Virus record (IMG/VR): IMGVR_UViG_3300008459_000262 | Location: 1 to 29,514 of that record | DNA from: a virus | Reading direction: 5' to 3' (one strand) | DNA: 29,514 nt | Shown here: positions 1 to 9,300 of the stretch, in pieces | Layout of the letters: every line of letters begins with the position of its first letter | Position numbering within the stretch: the first letter of the stretch is position 1 | Position numbers and translations under genes: made by a program | Notes under the pieces: generated by a model | What the model was told of the DNA's origin: nothing | The model's database searches: none | What the model saw: only the letters and a program-made list of their open reading frames with translations

Positions 1-825
1 ACTATTAATATATGGAATGATGCTCAACAAAATTCTCCCTCTACTATTGATTTAGGTACAACATTTGTAGAATCTGCTGCTATAAGAAAGTTAGAATATT
101 TTATAGGAGATAGAATATACCCAGGCAGAAAGGGTAACGGCATAAGATTTGGTAGTACAGTTAAACGTTTCTCAGATATAAATGAATGGAGTAGTGTAGG
201 TAATGATGGAGATCCTATTACAATATTAGTTAATGGATATGTAACTACAGATACGGGTAGCAATGCTCCTAATGTAGAAGAAATTAATAAAGAAAAGTCG
301 TCTATATACATGACTACTTCTCAAAAAATTCCTTTAATTCCGGGTGCTCTTATAAAAAATCCTTTTATATCTTCTATAGAACCTAATAATTATTTTTCTC
401 CTCAAATAATATTAAATAGTGATAGAGTAACTATTAACTCTAAAAAAGATGAAGTATTAATATATTCCCAATCTAATATAGAACTTAATACAGATAATAA
501 TATACTACTTAATGCAGGTGAAATAATCCATTTACATATAAATGAAAAAAATCCTAATACTAGAATTTTATTAGGTACTGGTCCTAATGGAGAAATACCA
601 TTTGAACCTGTATTATTAGGAGGACAAACACATGATTTATTATTAGAAATGTGTAATGTATTAACTACACTAGCTGGATTTTTATCTTCTGTAGTTGTAC
701 CAACAACAGAAGGAGGAATATTAGTAACAGGATGTAACGATGCTGGAGAGCAACTATTATCAGATGTATATAATATTATTAGAAAATTATCTAAAATCCA
801 ATCTACTAAAGTATATACTATATAA
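1..825 (+). CDS. Baseplate hub/spike-like protein, 3' part
   Basis: The reading frame is open from the first base of the window, so this is the C-terminal 274 residues of a longer gene; the ATG at 310 is internal and should not be taken as the start. An N-terminal part (about residues 27-105) has the pattern of a tail-hub OB-like segment (RKLEYFIGDRIYPGRKG, then GDPITILVNG). It is followed by a strand-rich stretch (about 130-185) with alternating Asn/Asp and Ile/Val, as in the beta-helical spikes of T4 gp5 or VgrG. The C-terminus looks helical. It sits just upstream of gp25- and gp6-like wedge genes, which fits a central baseplate role, and its stop overlaps the next ATG (TAATG). I recognise the general type, not a specific family, so hub/spike is an inference. 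Confidence 0.6.
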   Translation, partial: TINIWNDAQQNSPSTIDLGTTFVESAAIRKLEYFIGDRIYPGRKGNGIRFGSTVKRFSDINEWSSVGNDGDPITILVNGYVTTDTGSNAPNVEEINKEKSSIYMTTSQKIPLIPGALIKNPFISSIEPNNYFSPQIILNSDRVTINSKKDEVLIYSQSNIELNTDNNILLNAGEIIHLHINEKNPNTRILLGTGPNGEIPFEPVLLGGQTHDLLLEMCNVLTTLAGFLSSVVVPTTEGGILVTGCNDAGEQLLSDVYNIIRKLSKIQSTKVYTI

Positions 826-2246
826 TGGCATCCCCAATTAAAATACCACCTATTAATAATCAAGGATCCGGTCCAATTCAGACTACTCCTAATGTAGATG
901 TATATAGTACATCAAATACACCCCCTTCTCCACCCTCAACAGAGGGAAATGTAGCTTCATTAGCTAATCCACAAACTCTTAATACTTTATCTTCAGTTCA
1001 AGTTCCTAAAACTTTTGGAGATCAAGAAAAAAATCAAGCTAAACAACAAGCTATTCAAGCTTTAGCTAATTCTACTTTAACTAAATTAACTAAAGAAAAA
1101 GCAAATTTAATTCAAGCTGAGATTTTACTTGATGTCAATCATCAAAAAAAATTATTACAACTTCAACAACAAAATACTCCCACTAAAAAAGTAGTAAATG
1201 GTCAAACTGTAGATGTTCCTCCTCAATTAAGTGATGAAGAATATCAGAAAGCAGTAGTAACAGAAGATGCTAATTATGAAGCTGAAAAGAAAATTATTCA
1301 AGAAGCAAAAAAGAAAAATCAAGAGGCTTTAAATAAATTTTTAAAAGATCCTTTTAAAAAACAAAAGGAAGAAATTAAAAAAAGACAAGAAAATAGAAAA
1401 AAAGCACAGAGTAGAACCCAATCTGAGCGCCAAAAAGCAAGAAAAGCTAAGGCTAATGCTATATTGAAAAATGCTAAAAAAAGTTTAGTTCCTATTTTAA
1501 CTCTTCTTATAAGCAATAAAATAGCAGAACTTATATCTCAAAATAAAAAAATTAAAGAATTAGTTGATAATACTAATGCTATAATAATAGATGCTAATGA
1601 ATCCGGGGATCCAACTAAGTTAAATAGTGCTAAAGTAGTTAGAGATAATACTATTAAAATTATTCAAGATAATGAAGCAAAAATAACTAAAATTAGAGAT
1701 CAAATAAATAGAATTTCTACTTATATTACTATATTTAGCTTAATTGTTAATATAATCTCTGCTATCCCAATCCCAACATCTGTACCACCAGGTGTAGGTA
1801 TTCCTGTTAATTTAATTATCACATTTGTAAAAATATTAGATAAAGCAAATAGAATACTTTTAACATTAAGTGCTTTAATACCAATATTAATATCTAGTTT
1901 AGAAAGGGCTATTAGTATATTACAAGATCTTAAAGCTCAACTATTAAATATAAATGGAGAACTAGATGTTGCTTCTATAAGCGACGCACCAGGAACAGAA
2001 TTTTTATCCAATAGTACAGATAATACTGATGTAGACAATGGTTCTTTCCCTACAGAATATAGAGGATTTAAATTTGCCTTAAGAGAAGGAAAACTAATAG
2101 TTAGAGGATTTAAACAAAGATATGCTGTAGCTATCGATACTAATAATGTTGAAGTACTAAAAAGTGAATTATCTTTTACATTAGATCCAAATGACTTAAT
2201 AGATCAATTGAAAATAATAATAGATCGAGAAAATTTAATAGCTTAA
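825..2246 (+). CDS. Coiled-coil virion protein with hydrophobic segments
   Basis: This 473-residue protein is not assigned to a family. It has a Pro/Ser/Thr-rich N-terminus (about 1-50), then a long Lys/Gln/Glu-rich helical region (about 55-190) with coiled-coil character. Two strongly hydrophobic segments follow, at about 300-338 (broken by Pro/Gly) and 343-358, and then a mixed C-terminal domain (about 400-473). A long helical region with membrane-like segments recalls tape-measure or membrane-penetrating tail proteins, but the position between hub-like and wedge genes suggests a baseplate component. The ATG overlaps the preceding stop, implying translational coupling. Virion association is inferred from position only. 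Confidence 0.75.
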   Translation: MASPIKIPPINNQGSGPIQTTPNVDVYSTSNTPPSPPSTEGNVASLANPQTLNTLSSVQVPKTFGDQEKNQAKQQAIQALANSTLTKLTKEKANLIQAEILLDVNHQKKLLQLQQQNTPTKKVVNGQTVDVPPQLSDEEYQKAVVTEDANYEAEKKIIQEAKKKNQEALNKFLKDPFKKQKEEIKKRQENRKKAQSRTQSERQKARKAKANAILKNAKKSLVPILTLLISNKIAELISQNKKIKELVDNTNAIIIDANESGDPTKLNSAKVVRDNTIKIIQDNEAKITKIRDQINRISTYITIFSLIVNIISAIPIPTSVPPGVGIPVNLIITFVKILDKANRILLTLSALIPILISSLERAISILQDLKAQLLNINGELDVASISDAPGTEFLSNSTDNTDVDNGSFPTEYRGFKFALREGKLIVRGFKQRYAVAIDTNNVEVLKSELSFTLDPNDLIDQLKIIIDRENLIA

Positions 2247-2257
2247 TATTTATTTAT

Positions 2258-2617
2258 ATGAACGTAAAATTATTCAAAAAATTAATTAGAGAAGCAGTAG
2301 TCGAAGCACTTCATGAAGAATTACCGGATATTATTAATGAGGTAATGATTAAACAAAACAAACAAACACTACGTGAAAATAAATCATTTAATTTTACTAG
2401 TGCTGATGTATCTCCATTACCCGGAGATGTACGTAGTTCATTAATGGCTAAAATGGGTGCTGAATTTGGTTTTCAACCGCAACGCAATGATTTAAAAGTC
2501 ATTGATGCTGTTGATGAATCAACTGGGGAAAAAGTTAATCCATATTTAGCATTCATTAATGACGCAGCAGCAAATATGTCACCAATGGACAGATCAGGAT
2601 TAAGACAATTAGATTAA
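2258..2617 (+). CDS. Small acidic structural-block protein
   Basis: This 119-residue protein matches no family I know. Its first 30 residues form an amphipathic Glu/Lys-rich helix (MNVKLFKKLIREAVVEAL) containing I-R-E followed by Ala, the residue pattern of a T4 gp21-type prohead-protease site, so it may belong to the leader-bearing set found further downstream. The rest is polar, with a conserved-looking segment around LMAKMGAEFGFQPQ. It lies one base from the gp25-like gene, inside the baseplate operon. A structural or assembly role is inferred from position. The 11-base upstream gap is A/T-only and has no ribosome-binding sequence. Confidence 0.75.
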   Translation: MNVKLFKKLIREAVVEALHEELPDIINEVMIKQNKQTLRENKSFNFTSADVSPLPGDVRSSLMAKMGAEFGFQPQRNDLKVIDAVDESTGEKVNPYLAFINDAAANMSPMDRSGLRQLD

Positions 2618-2618
2618 G

Positions 2619-3032
2619 ATGGCTACACAAATAACAAGAGTTAACCCTTTAGATTTGCAAAAAAATATTGCAATTGGGGTATCTTTACCTTTTAATGGTC
2701 CTAATGGTAAACCTTTTAATAGTACATATAGTACTAAAGAGCAAATTAAATCTAATTTGATTAATTTAATACTTACTAATAAAGGTGAAAGAGTATTTAA
2801 TCCTGAGTTTGGGGCAGATTTAAAAAGAGCATTATTTGAAGGAATTACAGAATCTACTTCTGTTACTGTTCAAAGACTTATTATAGAAAATGTCAATATT
2901 TTCGTCCCAGAAGCTATAATATCTGAAGTAGACGTAATACAATCACCAGATAGTAATTCATTATCTGTAACAATAAAATATAACTTAAGAATATCGGGTA
3001 CCGCTGATCAAATAACAGTAGAATTTATATAA
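2619..3032 (+). CDS. 25: Baseplate wedge protein, gp25-like
   Basis: This 137-residue protein has the length and pattern of the T4 gp25 / GPW family, a small wedge protein at the sheath-baseplate junction of contractile tails where sheath assembly begins. The family signature is clear at residues 55-68 (KGERVFNPEFGADL), followed by a helix (KRALFE) and a C-terminal beta-rich part ending in hydrophobic strands (SLSVTIKYNLRISG). Despite the historical lysozyme name, the family is structural. It is immediately followed, with one base between, by the gp6-like gene. The gp25-gp6 order is common in contractile-tail gene clusters and supports the assignment. Confidence 0.95.
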   Translation: MATQITRVNPLDLQKNIAIGVSLPFNGPNGKPFNSTYSTKEQIKSNLINLILTNKGERVFNPEFGADLKRALFEGITESTSVTVQRLIIENVNIFVPEAIISEVDVIQSPDSNSLSVTIKYNLRISGTADQITVEFI

Positions 3033-3033
3033 A

Positions 3034-4869
3034 ATGGCAACAAACAGAGTATCATATTTAAATAAAACTTTTAGCGATTTTAAAACTAATCTTATAAATT
3101 ACGCTAAAACATATTTCCCTAATACATACAACGATTTTTCAGATGCTAATCCCGGGGCTATGTTTATTGAAATGGCTTCTTATATAGGAGATGTATCTTC
3201 ATTTTATGCTGATACTCAAATTCAAGAGACATTTTTGTTATATGCTAAAGAAAAGGAAAATCTTTATGCTTTATCTTATATGATGGGGTATCGCCCTAAA
3301 GTATCATATGCAGCTAATATTGTTATTGACATATTTCAACTAATACCCCCCATAAATTCCGGAGGAAGCACAATACCTGATTATAACTATGCCCTAATAA
3401 TACCAGAAAATACTCCTTTAACTTCTAAAAGTTCTGGTACTAAATTTTTAACTACTGAAAAAATAGATTTTAGAGATACTACTAATACTGAAATTACTTT
3501 TGTAGATGCTAACTATTTTCTTCTTAGAAAACAAGTAAAAGCAATATCTGCTGAAATTAAATCAACATCTTTATCCTTTAGCACACCACAAAAATTCCAA
3601 ATAGCTGTTATTAATGATACTAATATATTACAAATATTAGATGCTACTGATACTTTAGGAAATAAATGGTATGAAGTACCATATTTAGCCCAATCTTCTG
3701 TATTAAACAGTGTTACTAATCCTAATGCTAGTTCTGATGGAGTACCATATTTAGTTAATTATCAAAGAGTACCTCGTCGTTATGTTTCTAGATTTTTATC
3801 TGATGGGACTCTGCAACTAGAATTTGGAGCAGGATTATCTAATTCTTCTGATACTACAATTCTACCTAACCCAGATACTTTACAACTAGGATTAATACCA
3901 GGAGTATCTAATATTTTAAATAATTACAATAAAGCTACTCCATTTTTTACTCAAGAATATGGTTTAGCTCCAAGTAATGATATTACAATTAGATATCTTG
4001 TTGGAGGAGGAATTCAATCTAATGTACCTTCTAATGATGTAACAATAATTAACACAACATCTGCTTATTTTCCTAGTGGGGTATCCGGTAATTTAGCAAA
4101 TTTTATATTAAGTAGTATAGCTTCTAATAACCCAAATCCTTCATCTGGTGGTAGAGGAGGAGACGAAACTGAAGAAATTCGCAATAATGCCCTGTATGCT
4201 TATCAATCTCAATTACGAGCTGTAACTAGAGAAGATTATATGAATAGAGCATTATCTCTTCCTACAGAATATGGATCAATAGCTAAAGTATATGTTACAC
4301 AAGATGTAGCTAGTAATCCTTTACCTACATCAACAGTAGCTTATACTGAAGAGCGCAATCCATTATCATTAGATATGTACATATTAGCTTATAATTCTAA
4401 TAAACAAGTAATAATTGCCTCTACTACATTAAAGCAAAATTTAGCTGCTTATATTAATCAATATAGAATGGTTACTGATGCTATTAATATTAAAGATGCA
4501 TTTTATATTAATATAGGAATTAATTTTGATATAGTAGTACAAAGTGGATATAACAACAATGATGTTATTACTAATTGTATTACAAGACTAAAAGATTTTT
4601 TTAATATAAATAATTGGAATATTAATCAACCAATAATAATATCAGATGCTGTTAATATTTTACTTCAAACAAATGGTGTACAATCAGTAACAAAATTTGA
4701 AATAACAAATAAACAAGATTCTACCGGCACGACATATTCTCAATATGCCTATGACATACCAGGGGCAACTAGACAGGGTAATATATATCCTTCTGTTGAT
4801 CCATGTATATTTGAAGTAAGATATCCTGACACCGATATACAAGGTAGAGTAGTACCATTTGTAATTTAA
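3034..4869 (+). CDS. 6: Baseplate wedge protein, gp6-like (BaseplateJ type)
   Basis: This 611-residue protein is close in size to T4 gp6 (about 660 residues), the wedge subunit that forms the inner ring linking baseplate wedges. The N-terminus (residues 1-95) carries the family's features: LNKTFSDFKTNLINYAKTYFP, then NDFSDANPGAMFIEMASYIGD and LYALSYMMGYRPK. The middle is beta-rich and the C-terminal third includes the BaseplateJ-like stretch around TEYGSIAKVYVTQDVA. It directly follows the gp25-like gene. A 42-base gap with an A/T-rich motif separates it from the next gene, so this may be the end of a transcription or translation unit. Confidence 0.93.
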   Translation: MATNRVSYLNKTFSDFKTNLINYAKTYFPNTYNDFSDANPGAMFIEMASYIGDVSSFYADTQIQETFLLYAKEKENLYALSYMMGYRPKVSYAANIVIDIFQLIPPINSGGSTIPDYNYALIIPENTPLTSKSSGTKFLTTEKIDFRDTTNTEITFVDANYFLLRKQVKAISAEIKSTSLSFSTPQKFQIAVINDTNILQILDATDTLGNKWYEVPYLAQSSVLNSVTNPNASSDGVPYLVNYQRVPRRYVSRFLSDGTLQLEFGAGLSNSSDTTILPNPDTLQLGLIPGVSNILNNYNKATPFFTQEYGLAPSNDITIRYLVGGGIQSNVPSNDVTIINTTSAYFPSGVSGNLANFILSSIASNNPNPSSGGRGGDETEEIRNNALYAYQSQLRAVTREDYMNRALSLPTEYGSIAKVYVTQDVASNPLPTSTVAYTEERNPLSLDMYILAYNSNKQVIIASTTLKQNLAAYINQYRMVTDAINIKDAFYINIGINFDIVVQSGYNNNDVITNCITRLKDFFNINNWNINQPIIISDAVNILLQTNGVQSVTKFEITNKQDSTGTTYSQYAYDIPGATRQGNIYPSVDPCIFEVRYPDTDIQGRVVPFVI

Positions 4870-4883
4870 AGGTTATAGTCTAC

Positions 4884-4893
4884 CATATTTATA
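4884..4893 (+). promoter_or_regulatory. CATATTTATA intergenic motif
   Basis: A copy of the recurring (A/C)ATATTTATA motif lies 18 bases upstream of the ATG at 4912, in one of the few real gaps. The spacing fits a -10-like promoter element with a short leader, but the function is inferred. The reverse complement (TATAAATA) is the T4 late-promoter core in the opposite orientation. Confidence 0.35.
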
Positions 4894-4911
4894 TGTAGTA
4901 ATCATGTAATT

Positions 4912-6015
4912 ATGGCAATTTATAAAATATTTCCGGAAAAATCCGCAACGCTCTATTCATACTACCCAACTCTTAATTCTGGGTTAGATGAAATATTAGA
5001 ACTTAGTACTTTTGAATCAATTGAAGGCACTAATGAGGTAGCACGCCCTATTATTAAATTTCTACAGTCGGAAATAGTAGATATAATTGATAATAAAGTA
5101 AATGGAGCTAATTACAATATATCTTTACGTTTATCCTTAGCTAATGCTTCTCAAATACCTTTAAACTATACAGTCTATTGTCACCCATTGGTATATGACT
5201 GGAATGTAGGTAATGGCAGATTTGCTAATTCTCCTATTACAACAGATGGCACTAGCTGGATATATACAGACCAGCTAAGTGGAAGTGTATGGGTAGATCC
5301 AAACTCTTACCCAGCAGGAGCAACTGCTTCTTATTCTCCTAATGGCCCTATAGGAGGAGGATTATGGTGGGACCCACAATATACATCTTACGCTACTCAA
5401 TCTTTTAATCATGTATCTTCATTAGATATAGAAATGGATGTTACAGATATTATAGATGAATGGTATAATAATGATTATGATAATTATGGATTTATTCTAA
5501 AACATAACGATTTATTAGAATTTACTACTGCTTCTAAGTTTGAAACTAAATACTTCTCAGCAGAAACTCATACAATATATCCTCCATGTTTAGAAATAAA
5601 ATGGGATGATTTTATATATAACACTGGATCCTTATCTGTTGTTACTTCACCAAATATAGTAGCTACATTAGCTAATAATCAAAGTGAATATCAACAAGGA
5701 TCAGTACAACGTTTTAGAGTAAATGTAAGAGACAGATACCCCGCTAGATCATTTCAAGCTACTTCTATATATCTTACAAATAAAGCACTACCAACTGCTT
5801 CATATTATTCAATAAAAGATTTGGATACCGAAGAAATTGTCGTAGATTACGATACAACATATACTAAAGTAAGTTGTGATCCAACTGGTATGTATTTTGA
5901 TGTGTATATGAATGGGTTAGAACCAGAACGTTACTATCAAATATTAATTAAAACTACTATTGATGGTACAACATTAGTATTAGATGATAATTATTACTTT
6001 AAAGTTATAAGATAA
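4912..6015 (+). CDS. DNRLRE-like structural protein
   Basis: This is a 367-residue beta-rich protein. Residues about 1-225 resemble the DNRLRE domain, a jelly-roll module of secreted and virion surface proteins. Supporting features are an early PEKSATLYSYYP segment and a long stretch with many aromatics, then DIEMDVTDIIDEWYNN, a YGFILKHND strand, and a closing YPPCLEIKWDD strand. The C-terminal third (about 240-367) looks like a second beta-sandwich. It lies between gp6-like and larger tail proteins, so a peripheral baseplate or fibre-attachment protein is plausible. The stop overlaps the next ATG. The domain name comes from pattern recall and needs a profile search. Confidence 0.8.
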   Translation: MAIYKIFPEKSATLYSYYPTLNSGLDEILELSTFESIEGTNEVARPIIKFLQSEIVDIIDNKVNGANYNISLRLSLANASQIPLNYTVYCHPLVYDWNVGNGRFANSPITTDGTSWIYTDQLSGSVWVDPNSYPAGATASYSPNGPIGGGLWWDPQYTSYATQSFNHVSSLDIEMDVTDIIDEWYNNDYDNYGFILKHNDLLEFTTASKFETKYFSAETHTIYPPCLEIKWDDFIYNTGSLSVVTSPNIVATLANNQSEYQQGSVQRFRVNVRDRYPARSFQATSIYLTNKALPTASYYSIKDLDTEEIVVDYDTTYTKVSCDPTGMYFDVYMNGLEPERYYQILIKTTIDGTTLVLDDNYYFKVIR

Positions 6016-6359
6016 TGGCTGAACAAATTCCTATAGAAAAAATAGTATATGATAAAGATACTTTTAGTAAAGTAGTTGATACTCAATTTAGTCAATTATT
6101 AACTAATACTCAAGAAGAAGATACTCCAACTTTTACTATAGAAGATTTTTTTGAATTATATGAACAATTATTTTATCAAATTCCTAAAGAAGGAGATACT
6201 GATTCACATAGATATATTTTAGAAAAAGAAGCAGAATATTTAGGTGTTATAATTAATCAAGATGATATTCAAGCTTTATTGGATGAAATTACAATATTAA
6301 GACAACAAGTAATAGATACTCAAACTGCTCTTGATGAAATAAGTAAAACAATTAAGTAA
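6015..6359 (+). CDS. Small helical tail-region protein
   Basis: This 114-residue acidic protein has no recognised family. A central segment (about 38-85) is rich in Phe, Glu and Tyr (IEDFFELYEQLFYQIP), and the C-terminus (about 85-114) is a heptad-like helix (LDEITILRQQVIDTQTALDE) suited to a coiled coil. Its start overlaps the stop of the preceding DNRLRE-like gene, and the next large tail gene begins three bases after its stop. It is therefore probably co-translated with them and may be a linker or chaperone for the very large protein that follows. That role is a guess from context. Confidence 0.75.
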   Translation: MAEQIPIEKIVYDKDTFSKVVDTQFSQLLTNTQEEDTPTFTIEDFFELYEQLFYQIPKEGDTDSHRYILEKEAEYLGVIINQDDIQALLDEITILRQQVIDTQTALDEISKTIK

Positions 6360-6362
6360 TAA

Positions 6363-9300
6363 ATGGCAAATAATATATCAATAATAGATGGTACAATTAA
6401 TAGTACTCCACTTAGATTAAATACCCCTAATATAAAAATAGTAGGAGATGTACTTACTATTAATACAATTGATAGATATTCAGAAGAAGATAGAAGTTTA
6501 TTTTCTGCAGAAAATTTACAAGAAAATTTTGGAGGAAATAATGATTATATTGAACTTTATGTTTATGATATAAAAGGAAATTTATTAGATGTTGATCTTA
6601 ATTACTTTGAATATAAATTACCTTCATCAATAAGTCTTACCCCATCTGTTACTACTCCTCCTAATACAACAGGAAATATCCAAACCACTGATATAGGTAT
6701 AACTTCAACTTTATCTACCCCAACTAGCTCTTTATATCCTATAATTGAAATAGATCCTATCCAAGATTTACAAAATTTAGGATATTCATCAGGAGAATTT
6801 TCAGTTAGATATAATTTATTTCAAAATATTATATCGAATAATGTAAATTCTGCTTTATTTGTTAAAGAAATATCTCAAAATAGAACTGAGATTAGACTAG
6901 CTTCAATCAGCATACCAGATGATGAAATAGAACAAATATCTTTATCTTTAATAGATGAAATTAATAATTCTACATATTATGTTGATTATTTATTGAATTT
7001 TGGGAATAATGAGCAATATGTTGCTGTTAATGTCGCTCTAAATAAAGCTCCTGAAGGGTATGAGATATTATTTAAGTTATATGAACCTTTACCTTTAAAC
7101 ATACAGGAAAAACAAAGATTATGGGTTGTTAAAGAAAAAACATCTCCTTATATCTTTGATATAAACTTAGATAAATTAGTAATACCTCCTCCTCCTCCTA
7201 CACTAAGAGGTCCAAATTTTAATATTCCTATTAGTTTTAACCAGGGAACTGTATCTTCTACTTATCAAAATTATCAAACATTAGTAAGTGGCTTACAGTC
7301 TCTTCAAAACAATTCATATAAACAAATATTAAATTTATTAGCAACACAGAGCGCTAATATAAATGTTGATTATACTAGTTTTAATAATTTTGTATTTTTT
7401 GGATCCGCTTATCAAAGATTAGTTAATTTTTATGGTAAAGTTAAAGAAATTGAAATTTACAATAATTTTATAAATTCAAAATCATCATTAACTTCTTCTA
7501 CCCCTTCTCTTATAGTAGAAATAAATCAATATTCATCTAGTGTAAATGATATTGTTTCTAAATTTGATGGGTATGAAAGTTATTTATATTTTGAATCATC
7601 ATCATATACTTGGCCTAAAGTAGGATCCTCAAAACCTTTTATATTAGAGTCAACAGGATCAGGTAATGCTATAGCTTGGTATGGACTTCAAACAACATCC
7701 GCTTCTATTTATGATTCGGATAATTACAACAACTTAGAATATGCTGTTCCTCCTTTTATAAAAGAGGATGAAAATAATCAACCATTTTTGACATTTTTGA
7801 ATATGGTTGGTCATTACTTTGATAATATTTGGATTTATCTACAAGCAATACCAGATACTAATTTAGCAAATAATAATCTAAATTATGGTATATCCAAAGA
7901 TTTAGTATATAATCAATTATTATCATTAGGTCTTAAACTATATAATAGTCAAGCTGGTGAAGATGTTGATCAATATTTAATAGGAGCTAATACCGGTAGT
8001 TCAACTTGGAATAATAATACTACAATTACAGGTAGTTATTTAAATAATGTACCACGTAAAGATTTAGTCTCTGAATTATATAAGCGCATCTATCACAATT
8101 TACCTTTATTAATGAAACAAAAAGGTACAGTTGAGGGATTAGATAATCTAATGACTGTATTTGGTATTCCTAACAGAGAATATTATGTAATAGGTAGTAG
8201 TTCATTTTATACACCAACAGGCAGCGCTGTTACTGCTAGTATATTAAATGTTAAAGAGTATGGGGGTGGATTAAAATCAAGTTTAATACAAGGATATAAT
8301 AATGATAAAGTAAGAATAATAGGTAATAGTATTGTATCTAATACAATATATAGTGGCAGTATATTATCTCCTGTTTTAAGTTTACAAACATTCCCCCAAA
8401 CATCATCTCAATTTAGAGAAAATGATATGCATTATGTTGACATATCATTCTCACCACAAAATCAAATTGATAATTATATATCAGGAGCTATAGCATCTAA
8501 TGCACCTACTTGGAGCTTAGATGATTATATTGGAGATCCAGGATATATTTACAGTTCATCTTATTCTAATTTAGATGCACAACGTAAACTATATTTTGAA
8601 ACTGGTGTACCTGGGTATGCTCCATTTACAGCATCATTGTTAGATTATAATGGGTTTATTCGTTTAGTAGAATATTTTGATAATGCTTTATTTAAAATGC
8701 TTGCTGATTTTGTACCTGAACGAGCAAGCTTATCTACAGGTGTTACAATAAATTCACCTGTATTAGAGCGCAATAAAGTAGTATATAGTGTACCTCATGC
8801 TTATACTCAAAGCGTACCAACAGCAGAATATTCAGCATCAGGAATATCATCAGAATATGGTACTTTTTATAATGCTCTAGGAGGAGATAAGTCAGCTTGG
8901 TATGATGGTGACATATCAGGTAGTACTGTTGATGTCAATCAATATTTTAAAGATAACTATAACCCATATCTTTTAGGAAATACAGCATCATATAATGCCT
9001 GGCATTCAGCTAATGAGCAAATTAATTATAACACATTCCTACATTCAGATTGGAACGTATTATTAAATAACGTATCTCAAAATGCTATATCTAGATATAG
9101 ATTTAGTGATATACAAGGTATACCAAGAATAGTAGTATCCGCTTCTAAAGAAGCTGAATATATTATTTATACTTATGAACAAGTATATTATCCTGCTGAA
9201 TTGCAAGATTCATATTTATTTTTAAGATCATATAATACATCAAGATATGAAGGATGTAAAGTAACTAGCCAATTATATAACACATATACTGATGGAGATG

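Noticed and set aside
24-311. Minus-strand open frame over the start of the window
   Set aside because: It lies opposite the open + strand frame of the hub/spike-like gene that runs from base 1, and its protein is low-complexity with no recognisable domain.
310-312. ATG at 310 as a gene start
   Set aside because: The same frame is open and protein-like from base 1, so this is an internal Met.
402-863. Minus-strand open frame
   Set aside because: It is fully opposite the hub/spike-like gene and the next start, and no gene in the window is otherwise on the minus strand.
2245-2254. Promoter for the gene at 2258 from the AATATTTATT copy
   Set aside because: The motif ends three bases before the ATG, so a transcript starting downstream would begin inside the gene. 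It is kept only as an instance of the recurring motif.
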